This document shows, in pieces, positions 57,397 through 64,000 of a stretch of 64,000 bases of DNA (the first letter of the stretch is position 1; every line of letters begins with the position of its first letter). Made by a program: the position numbers and the translations under genes. The notes under the pieces were generated by a model. That model did not search any database. It was not told the origin of the DNA and was given only the letters and a program-made list of their open reading frames with translations. The stretch spans positions 1 through 64,000 of the forward strand of contig DASQAT010000041.1 of assembly GCA_035635555.1 (NCBI GenBank), read 5' to 3'. Source of the DNA: Candidatus Dormiibacterota bacterium. GTDB taxonomy: Bacteria > Acidobacteriota > Polarisedimenticolia > Gp22-AA2.

Positions 57397-57596
57397 CGAA
57401 AACTCCTGTCGGAGCCGCGTGTGTCCATCGGCTCGGTGATGAAATCCAGAACGTCGGCCTCCGCGCCGTTTTGCCCCCGGCAGCCGGTGTCGCCGAGCTC
57501 TCTGCCATCTACGAACGAGGGGGGAAAGGAGAAAAGGATCGAGGGGAACTGAGGTTTAGGGCACCGGCTGCCGGAGCAAATCTCAGCGTTCAGCAT
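57390..57596 (-). CDS. possible short ORF coupled to the TPR gene
   Basis: A 68-codon open frame whose TGA overlaps the ATG of the small TPR gene by 7 bp. It contains five cysteines and ends MDTRGSDRSFRC. The first half is rich in Pro, Phe and Ser and has low coding character. No family is recognised. It could be a real coupled ORF or chance. Confidence 0.25.
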   Translation of the reverse strand: MLNAEICSGSRCPKPQFPSILFSFPPSFVDGRELGDTGCRGQNGAEADVLDFITEPMDTRGSDRSFRC

Positions 57597-57935
57597 TTCG
57601 ATTCCTGTATGAGTTCGGTCGTTGACACGACTGACGGGACTTGAATAAGCAATCCTCGTGCCGACAGTGGAGGGTGCTCTCGATGGAATCGCACCCGACT
57701 GTTCAAATTGTTGAACCTCATTGCTTTAGTGTGATTCCGAAGTTTCGATGACCGGGGTGATCAGGGGTCGGGAATGTCCTCTCCGTACGGCGTTTTGACG
57801 GGGGGCCCGCGTCGATAAGACGTTGCTCTTTGTTTCCAGAGGCTTGAGAGTCGTCAGCCCGAGTGACGTCCCGGCAGAGCCCTGACATCCGGTGCGTCAG
57901 AAGTGGGCACGGGTTGTCCGCATCCGGACGATCGA
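57597..57935. other. gene-poor interval with promoter-like and palindromic elements
   Basis: No recognised gene is seen here. It holds a plus-strand TTGACA (57622-57627) with TAAGCA 18 bp later, a 6-bp inverted repeat GTTCAA-ATTG-TTGAAC (57701-57716) and a 22-codon ORF described separately. GC content is lower than in neighbouring genes. Confidence 0.4.
57683..57751 (+). CDS. possible 22-residue peptide ORF
   Basis: A short ORF beginning MESHPTVQIVEPHCF, with GGAGGG about 9 nt upstream and a promoter-like pair (TTGACA, 18 bp, TAAGCA) before that. The peptide has one Cys. Its coding status is unproven; it is listed because promoter, SD and ORF line up in a region with no other gene. Confidence 0.2.
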   Translation: MESHPTVQIVEPHCFSVIPKFR

Positions 57936-58676
57936 TCAGCCTTTGCGCGGATTTTTCGGGGACAGGAGGCGGAGAAGCCGGTTCACGCCGACTTCCAGCT
58001 TCGGGTCTTCGATCAGGCCGGCGCGGCACATATCGATTATGCGACGGGCCTCGATGGCTATCGTCCCCGCGCCGGCCTCGTTGACCGAACCGTCTCCGGC
58101 AGGATCGAGGGCCTTCTCCGGATCGACCTGGAAAGCCCGTAGGTGGACCTTCTCCGTCGACTGGCCGTGCGAGGGGAAGAATCCCGCTCCGAGGTCGCGG
58201 CCCCGCCGTGCGATCGGCCGCATCCCGGTCTCCTCGATGAGCTCGGCGCGCGCGCGGGCGGTGATGCCGGTCTCACCTCGGTCCCCCGGCTCGAGGCTGC
58301 CGGCCACGGCCTCGATGACGGACGTGTACGTCCGCCGGTCGCGCGCAGGGAGCGGGAGACGCTGGCGGAGGTAGAGACCGGGCCTGAACCCGACCTTGCA
58401 GACGACCATGAGGCGCCGCGTGCGACGATCGAAATAGAACGGCACGATCGCCACCGCGTCCACGCCGCGCCGGTGCAGGACTTCGAATCGATAGGGTCTC
58501 GAGGCGCCGCCGTCGCGATGGAGGTTCTTCGCCCGGAAACGCTCGAGCCTGAGGAAACCCGGCCCCGCCGGGTCGAGACGCTCGAGAATTCTGATCCCGG
58601 CCACCCGTCTCCACGGCCGGATCACGACGATAGTTCCGGGCGCAAGCCCGCGCCCCTTCGCGTTTCGCCGCTTCAT
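57936..58676 (-). CDS. Nudix hydrolase family protein
   Basis: A 246-residue protein with a near-canonical Nudix box (GETGITARARAELIEETGM), where the usual Arg before the Glu is Ala and the upstream Glu is shifted. It probably hydrolyses a nucleoside-diphosphate-linked compound. Its ATG overlaps the stop of the phosphoribosyltransferase-like gene (ATGA, 58673-58676), which suggests NAD-related chemistry, although the substrate is not determined. Confidence 0.8.
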   Translation of the reverse strand: MKRRNAKGRGLAPGTIVVIRPWRRVAGIRILERLDPAGPGFLRLERFRAKNLHRDGGASRPYRFEVLHRRGVDAVAIVPFYFDRRTRRLMVVCKVGFRPGLYLRQRLPLPARDRRTYTSVIEAVAGSLEPGDRGETGITARARAELIEETGMRPIARRGRDLGAGFFPSHGQSTEKVHLRAFQVDPEKALDPAGDGSVNEAGAGTIAIEARRIIDMCRAGLIEDPKLEVGVNRLLRLLSPKNPRKG

Positions 58677-60049
58677 CGATTCCTCCTGCGCCCAGCTCGC
58701 CGCAGGCGCACCGGCCGGAGGTCCGGGTTGGCGCGCGGCGCGCGGCCGGTCTTGGCCGCGAGGCGGAAACGACCACCGATCCGCACGCGCACGACGTCGG
58801 CCGTGAAGTCATTCGACTCGCCCCTCAGAAAATGAGACCCGACACCGTACATGTCGACAGGGGCGCGGCGCGCCTCGAAGAAGCGGATCTTCCGGGGATC
58901 GAAGCCCCCCGTGGCCGTGATTTTCACGCCGCGGAAGTAGCGCTCGGCGACCCGCCTCCAGCGGCCCGCAAGCCCGAGCTGCGCGGGGGCCCGATCCAGC
59001 GCCCGCCGCATCAGCGTGATCAGGACCGGCGTGACGCCGCGCGCCAGGCGCGGGTCGCGCGACGGCGGCACGCTGCGATCGCGCAAGTCAGGCGACGTGT
59101 CGGCGCGCACGCCGTGCAGCACGAAGCGACCCGCCTCCGCCGCACGGCCGGCTCGAAGCAATCGCAGGTGCTCCTCGAACAACCGGCGCGCCGTCCGCAC
59201 CGACTCACCGACGCAGTCGTTGGTCGTGTCGACCAGCGCGACGCGCTTCACGGACGCCGGTGCGTGGCGACAGAAGTCCAGGAGCGCTTCCGCGGTGTCA
59301 CCCAGGTAGCAGAGCACGAAAGCGTGCGGCACCGTGCCGCCGCCGCGCTCCTTCCAGAGGGCGCCCTGGGCGTCCGTGGACACATGGACCGGGACCCGCT
59401 TCCCGGTCCGTCTCTCGAAGGCCCGGACGCCGACCCGGTAGGCATAGCCGTCTACGGGCTGGCACTGGGGAAGATCGAAACGCGCCGGGAAGAACAGGAC
59501 CGGCTTGCCGCGCGACGCCACGAGCGCCTCGTACACATGGGTCGCGATGCGGCTGCAGCGTGTCAGGACTCCCAGGATCGGTGTTTCGAGGTGGGCGAAA
59601 TCGCGATAACGGCCGCGCACCACCAGGACCGGATCGAGGGGGCGTGTCAGCGTCCCCTCGGGGATCGCCAGAACGGCGGGAGGGGGATTCCGGCGTGAGG
59701 GGCGGCGGGCAGCGTGCATCCCGTCGCGCAGCAGGCCGAGGGCGAACGGGACGCCGGCGGCGACGAAGCGCGGACGTCGCCGGGCGAAGATCTGCATCTC
59801 GACCTCGGCGTCGCCGGGCCGGAACGACGCGGAGAGCGGGATCGTCTCTCGCAGCGCCACCGGATGGCCGCTGAAGACACGCTGCGAGCGTGCGCTGCGC
59901 TCGAGGATCCGCGCGGCGTTGAGGAAGTAGGCGTCGCTGTAGAACCCGGCGCGCAGATCGGCCGGTGCGATACCGGGCACACCGACAGGGCCGGCTCCGG
60001 GCCAAGCGAATCGCTGCACGATACTGTCCTCGGGTGCCGCCGCCGGCAA
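58673..60049 (-). CDS. nicotinate phosphoribosyltransferase-like protein
   Basis: A 458-residue protein resembling the nicotinate/quinolinate phosphoribosyltransferase family. It has an N-terminal FYSDAYFLNAARILE, the segment LVDTTNDCVGES and the C-terminal phosphate-binding pattern ITATGGFDPRKIRFF with VDMYGVGSHF. It would make nicotinate mononucleotide for NAD salvage. It is divergent, with Arg-rich tails. It is coupled to the Nudix gene and follows the large TPR gene by 30 bp. Confidence 0.75.
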   Translation of the reverse strand: MPAAAPEDSIVQRFAWPGAGPVGVPGIAPADLRAGFYSDAYFLNAARILERSARSQRVFSGHPVALRETIPLSASFRPGDAEVEMQIFARRRPRFVAAGVPFALGLLRDGMHAARRPSRRNPPPAVLAIPEGTLTRPLDPVLVVRGRYRDFAHLETPILGVLTRCSRIATHVYEALVASRGKPVLFFPARFDLPQCQPVDGYAYRVGVRAFERRTGKRVPVHVSTDAQGALWKERGGGTVPHAFVLCYLGDTAEALLDFCRHAPASVKRVALVDTTNDCVGESVRTARRLFEEHLRLLRAGRAAEAGRFVLHGVRADTSPDLRDRSVPPSRDPRLARGVTPVLITLMRRALDRAPAQLGLAGRWRRVAERYFRGVKITATGGFDPRKIRFFEARRAPVDMYGVGSHFLRGESNDFTADVVRVRIGGRFRLAAKTGRAPRANPDLRPVRLRRAGRRRNR

Positions 60050-60079
60050 CGGTCCACCGGCTCCCGCCGGGGGGCCGTC

Positions 60080-63000
60080 CTATCCAAGGAGCTTCTTCAT
60101 CTCCCTGATCTTGACGGCGACGTCGCGGTAGGTCGAGTCGAGACCGTAGACCTCGGTATAGAGCTGCATGGCCTTCTTGTAATCCCCCTGCTCCCGGAAC
60201 ACCTCGGCGACGTCGTAGCGCAGCCCGGTCCCTTCGTGCTCTCCGAGGTTCGGCATGTCCAGACCCTTCTGGTACCACTTCAACGCCAGCTGCGGCATCC
60301 CCTTCTCGCGGAAGCAGAGACCCAGGATCTCGCAGCACTCGACCGTCCTGCCGGGATCCCGCGCCGCATACTGGAACTCCCCGATCGCCTCGTCCACGAG
60401 CCCCATTTCCTTGTAGGCGATTCCCAGGTTGTAGTGCGTCTCGTAGTCCTGCGAGTCGACCTGCTGCTCGACACCCTTCTTGAACGCCTTGAAGATCTCA
60501 TCGAGGCTGTGTCCCGGCCCTTCGAGCGACTCCTGATCCTGCGTGTCGACGGCGACCTGGGCCTCGGCGAGGCTCCGGTCGAGCTCGCCGGCGAGGTCGA
60601 AGAAGTCGCTCTCGGCGGCGACTGACTCGGCCCTCTTCTCGACCTTGAACACCGGCTTGGCCCTGGAGGCCCGGGGGACGTCGTCGGCCACCGTTCGCTT
60701 CGCCGGCAGGACGACGGTCTGCGCCCCGAAGGCGCGCTCGACGTCCAGGTCGAGACCGCTCGGCTCGGGGTTCGGCACGGCCGGAGCGCCCGGCGGCTGA
60801 TCGGCCGTCACCGGCCGGTTCGCCCGCTCGAAGCGCTGCGCGACCTCCTGACTCCCCGGGTGTTGCTTCTGGAGCTGAAACAGGACGGCGCGCGCCTCTT
60901 CGAGGAGGCCCTGGTCGATGTAGAAATCGACCTCCCCCAGCTTCTCCGGATCCGGATCGCGCCCGCCCACGGCGACCGCCACAGGCTGGGCGGCATCGTC
61001 CCGGCGCGGAATCGTGGCGGAGCTTCCGCCGTCGTCCTCCACCTCGATGGTGATCTCGTCCCCGGCGTCCGCGAACGACAGTCCTCCCGACATGTCCTCG
61101 GGTGTTTCTTCCTCGACCTTCTCCGGTGCCGCACGGGCGGCGGCCTGCGGCGCCGCCACGGGGGCGGGCGCGGGCTTCCTCGGCGCCGGCTCCTCCGGCA
61201 TTTCGATCTCGAGCTCCAGATCGCCGTCGGGGCTCTCCGCTACCCCCTTCGCCAGCTCGGCCCTCAGGCTCGTCGGCTCGATTTCGAGCTCAGTCCCCGG
61301 TGCAATCTCCTCGAGCTCCAGCTCCGGCGTGGACTGCGGAGCCGGCGCCTTCCCTGTCCGGGCGGGGGGAACCGGCCTGGGCGGAGTTGCGGGCCTCGCC
61401 GCCGCCTTCTCCGCGATGGGAGGCGGAGCCGGAGCGGGCCTGGGCGGGGCGGACTTCGGGGCCACGGCGGCCGGAGCGGCGGCCTCCGCCGTGCCCATGA
61501 ACTCCTTGATGCGCGGGTTGTTGGGGTCGATTCGTATCGCCTCGTTCACGAAATCCTGCGCCTCCTCGCCGCGATTCTTCCCCTTCAGGAGCGCGGCCAG
61601 CGACAGGCACTCGGCGACCGACTTCTCCTTGTCCCCCTCTTCGTAGTAGATCTCCTTCAGCTTGCTGTGCGACGGGACATGCTTCGGATGCTTGTCCAGG
61701 ATCTTGAGGAGCTGCTCCTTCGCCTTCTCGAGCAGGCCGTACTTGACGAACACTTCCGCTTCGGTGAAGTGCTCGCTGATGAACTCGTCGTCCTCGGCCT
61801 CGTCCCCCTCCTCGTCCGTCTCGGCGGCCATCTCCTGGATCATGCTCTGCGGACCCGAGCCGATCTCCTCCTCGACCTCGCCGAGCGCGTCGCCGCCTGA
61901 CGCCACCTCCCCGCCGTCCGAATCAGCCTCCTGGGCCGGCTCCTCCTCCAGCTCGAGCGCCCCTTCCTGGATGTCGGCTACCCGGGCCGCCACCGGTGCC
62001 GGTGGCTTCGCGGGCGCGCGGGCCGGTTCCGGGGCCGCCTTCGACGCGCCCGGTCTGCGCTCGGAAAGTCGCCTCTGCAGCTCGGCGGTCTTCGGGTTCT
62101 GGGCATCGATCTCCTGCATCCGCGCGACGATTTCCGCAGCGCCGCCCGACTCACCCGCACCGATCAGGAGCTCCGCCAGCGTCGCGAGCGCCTCCATCTG
62201 CGCGCCCCGATCTCCCGCCTGCCCCGCCACCTCCGCCCGCTTCGTGAGGGCGTCCCGGTGGCTCGGGAAGGCGCGCAGGAACTCATCGAGGAGACCCGCC
62301 GCGTCCGCGGGGCGCGAAGCACCGACGTAGCCGTCGGCCGCGCGCGCAGCCCACTCGAAGGACTGGTCAACCTGGTCCTTCGAAATGTAGTAACGCGTCA
62401 CGGCGGCCGACACCTCCGGGGGGGCGTCGTCCATACCCCGCAGCCTCTGGAACACCTTCTCGGCCTGCGCCCCCTTTCCCGCCGCCAGGTACGCCTCTCC
62501 CAGCAGCGCCAGGGAGCGGGGGTTGTCGCCGTTCGCCTTCGCCATCTGCTCGACGGTCGCGAGCAGATCTCCGGGACTCTTCTCGGCTTCCTTGGTGAGC
62601 GCAAGGACCAGGCTCATCATGTCGGGATCGCCCGGGACGACCTTGATCCCCTTCTGCGCCACCTTGATCGCCTCGTCGAACAACCCCTTCTTCGCGAGCT
62701 CCTGGGCCACCTGGCGCATCTCGCGGCCGGCGTCGGGAAGACTGCCGACGCGCACGAGGAGGTCGGCATACGTCATCCGCACCTTCATGTTGTCCGGCTC
62801 GGCTTCGAGGACACGCGGGAACACTTCGACCGCCTTCTTGAATTGACCCGCCTTCATGAAGCGGTCGGCCACGGCCAGGTACTGCGCCTTGGCCTCGATC
62901 GTCAGTCCCTGCTGCTGGTACAGCCCGGCCAGCTTGGTCTGGCAGTCGACGTTCGCCGGGTCGAGCTTGCTGACCTTCTTGTACATGGCGATCGCCTTGA

Positions 63001-63226
63001 GGAAGAAGCCGTCGCTGGCGTAGAACTCCGCGATGCGCAGGAAATAGCGGATGGCATCGGTGTTCTTCCCCGCACGGACGCACAGGTCCCCCAGCTTGTT
63101 GAGGACACCCATGTCGCGCGAGTTATCGTCCGCGAGCTTCCTGTATTCGGTGATCGCCTCGACGATCTTTCCGGACTTGACGAGCTTCTCTGCGTTGGCG
63201 TTGATCTTCGCGCGGTCGAGGCCCAT
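60080..63226 (-). CDS. large TPR scaffold protein with acidic Pro/Ala-rich linkers
   Basis: A 1048-residue cytosolic protein with no signal peptide. TPR-like helices fill about 1-385, and a further helical block lies at about 480-580 (EHFTEAEVFVKYGLLEKAKE). Long Ala/Pro/Glu-rich linkers follow, with short acidic repeats (LELEEIAPGTELEIEP, DLELEIEMPEEP), and a final TPR block covers about 930-1048. It is probably an assembly scaffold. The ATG at 63226 overlaps the rnhB stop by one base, which fixes the start. Partner proteins are unknown. Confidence 0.85.
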   Translation of the reverse strand: MGLDRAKINANAEKLVKSGKIVEAITEYRKLADDNSRDMGVLNKLGDLCVRAGKNTDAIRYFLRIAEFYASDGFFLKAIAMYKKVSKLDPANVDCQTKLAGLYQQQGLTIEAKAQYLAVADRFMKAGQFKKAVEVFPRVLEAEPDNMKVRMTYADLLVRVGSLPDAGREMRQVAQELAKKGLFDEAIKVAQKGIKVVPGDPDMMSLVLALTKEAEKSPGDLLATVEQMAKANGDNPRSLALLGEAYLAAGKGAQAEKVFQRLRGMDDAPPEVSAAVTRYYISKDQVDQSFEWAARAADGYVGASRPADAAGLLDEFLRAFPSHRDALTKRAEVAGQAGDRGAQMEALATLAELLIGAGESGGAAEIVARMQEIDAQNPKTAELQRRLSERRPGASKAAPEPARAPAKPPAPVAARVADIQEGALELEEEPAQEADSDGGEVASGGDALGEVEEEIGSGPQSMIQEMAAETDEEGDEAEDDEFISEHFTEAEVFVKYGLLEKAKEQLLKILDKHPKHVPSHSKLKEIYYEEGDKEKSVAECLSLAALLKGKNRGEEAQDFVNEAIRIDPNNPRIKEFMGTAEAAAPAAVAPKSAPPRPAPAPPPIAEKAAARPATPPRPVPPARTGKAPAPQSTPELELEEIAPGTELEIEPTSLRAELAKGVAESPDGDLELEIEMPEEPAPRKPAPAPVAAPQAAARAAPEKVEEETPEDMSGGLSFADAGDEITIEVEDDGGSSATIPRRDDAAQPVAVAVGGRDPDPEKLGEVDFYIDQGLLEEARAVLFQLQKQHPGSQEVAQRFERANRPVTADQPPGAPAVPNPEPSGLDLDVERAFGAQTVVLPAKRTVADDVPRASRAKPVFKVEKRAESVAAESDFFDLAGELDRSLAEAQVAVDTQDQESLEGPGHSLDEIFKAFKKGVEQQVDSQDYETHYNLGIAYKEMGLVDEAIGEFQYAARDPGRTVECCEILGLCFREKGMPQLALKWYQKGLDMPNLGEHEGTGLRYDVAEVFREQGDYKKAMQLYTEVYGLDSTYRDVAVKIREMKKLLG

Positions 63227-63882
63227 CAGGACACCGGTCCCGCCGGGCGCTCGAACGGCAGATCTCCCTGCGTCTCGGACCGCACGCCCCGGAACGTCGA
63301 GCGGTGCCACGGCGTCGGCCCGAAGCGACGCAGCGCCTCGAGGTGATCGCGCGTCCCGTACCCCTTGTGACTTCGAAAGCCGTAGGCGGGATAGAGATCG
63401 TGGAAGGACAGCATCATCTCGTCGCGATAGAACTTCGCCACGATCGACGCCGCGGCGATGGATGCCGAGATGCGATCGCCGCCCACCAGGCCCTGCTGGG
63501 GAATGTCGATCGCGGGAATCGTCAGCGCGTCGACCATCACGAAGTCGGGCCGCACCTGGAGCCCCATCACCGCGCGTCTCATCGCCTCGAGCGTCGCCCT
63601 CAGGATGTCGGTGCGATCGATCTCGTCCGGATCGATCACCCCCAGCGCAAACGCCATCGCGCGCCCCGCGATCTGCCGCGCCAGACGCCGGCGTTCCGCC
63701 GGCCCGAGCAGCTTGGAGTCCCTCAGCCCGCGGATCGGACGGCCCCCATCCAGGATGACCGCCCCCGCCACCACCGGGCCGGCCAGACAGCCGCGCCCGA
63801 CCTCGTCCACGCCCGCCACGGCGGCGAACCCCGCGGCGCGAAGCCGCCGCTCATGCAGGTAACCGGCGGCGCGCGCGCCCAT
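63226..63882 (-). CDS. rnhB: ribonuclease HII
   Basis: Cleaves RNA in RNA-DNA hybrids and at single ribonucleotides, 218 residues. The catalytic pair is D26/E27 in AGVDEVGRGCLAGPV, followed by RDSKLLGPAERR, FVMVDAL and SIAAASIVAKFYRD. It follows rplS by 11 bp, a common bacterial gene order. Confidence 0.96.
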   Translation of the reverse strand: MGARAAGYLHERRLRAAGFAAVAGVDEVGRGCLAGPVVAGAVILDGGRPIRGLRDSKLLGPAERRRLARQIAGRAMAFALGVIDPDEIDRTDILRATLEAMRRAVMGLQVRPDFVMVDALTIPAIDIPQQGLVGGDRISASIAAASIVAKFYRDEMMLSFHDLYPAYGFRSHKGYGTRDHLEALRRFGPTPWHRSTFRGVRSETQGDLPFERPAGPVS

Positions 63883-63893
63883 GGCGGTGCTCC

Positions 63894-64000
63894 TCAGCTC
63901 TTCGTCTCCTCCTCGATGCGCGCCGCCTTCCCCTTGCGGTCGCGCAGGTAGTAGAGCTTGGCGCGCCGCACGCGCCCGCGCCGCATCACTTCGACCTTGG
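63894..64000 (-). CDS. rplS: 50S ribosomal protein L19, C-terminal part
   Basis: The gene enters from the window edge; only the last 34 or so codons are present. The translated end ([17 protein letters not shown] then [13 protein letters not shown]) matches the conserved C-terminus of L19. The stop TGA is at 63894-63896. It is followed by rnhB. Confidence 0.9.
   Translation of the reverse strand, partial: KVEVMRRGRVRRAKLYYLRDRKGKAARIEEETKS

Noticed and set aside
57718-58029. 103-codon minus-strand frame after the Nudix gene
   Set aside because: It overlaps the end of the Nudix gene, has no SD at its start and no recognisable features.

Overview
The window is GC-rich, densely coded DNA from a bacterium with a Gram-negative style secretome. 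No rRNA, tRNA, CRISPR array or transposase was seen. The mix suggests an uncultured Acidobacteriota-like or similar deep-branching lineage: a compact che operon, RNase J, FtsK, many TPR and GT-C membrane proteins, thrombospondin-type-3/MopE-like secreted proteins, and a C25 peptidase. The lineage is inferred from gene content only.

Layout. 0.29-6.5 kb: a chemotaxis operon (cheR, MCP, cheW, cheY, cheA, cheC-like, cheD) behind a near-consensus promoter. 6.5-13.6 kb: housekeeping genes (thioredoxin, rsmA, RNase J, ftsK) and a GT-C membrane glycosyltransferase. 13.6-18.3 kb: a LolA-like secreted protein, a hexapeptide acyltransferase and a large secreted protein with seven propeller-like repeats. 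18.4-27.2 kb: membrane glycosyltransferases with TPRs, RNase III, an MFS/spermidine-synthase-like/TPR fusion and a GT2 enzyme. 27.2-34.6 kb: an accessory block, all on the minus strand. It holds secreted proteins, an FG-GAP repeat protein, an anti-sigma factor and a 38-residue peptide gene. 34.8-42.2 kb: a tight minus-strand operon of HPr-kinase-like ATPase, PqqD-like carrier, radical SAM/SPASM enzyme, gingipain-like C25 peptidase and ECF sigma factor. 42.2-51.6 kb: a pseudo-hydrolase, uvrC, uvrB, a second HPr-kinase-like protein, a peptidase-like/methyltransferase fusion and two glycosyltransferases. 51.6-57.4 kb: a class A penicillin-binding protein, alanine dehydrogenase, an aldehyde dehydrogenase and a small TPR protein. 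57.9-64 kb: a Nudix protein, a nicotinate phosphoribosyltransferase-like protein, a large TPR protein, rnhB and the end of rplS.

The most interesting signal is a possible undescribed peptide-modification system. The 38-residue peptide has a leader with a YxxPxI motif, of the kind bound by PqqD-type recognition domains, and a short Cys-containing tail. About 8-15 kb away is an operon carrying a PqqD-like carrier, a radical SAM/SPASM enzyme, an HPr-kinase-like ATPase and a C25 protease. A second HPr-kinase-like gene and a peptidase-like/methyltransferase fusion lie just beyond. Three secreted proteins in the window share N- and C-terminal modules around different middles. Several genes have a -10 box 6-10 nt before the start codon, which suggests common leaderless transcription.
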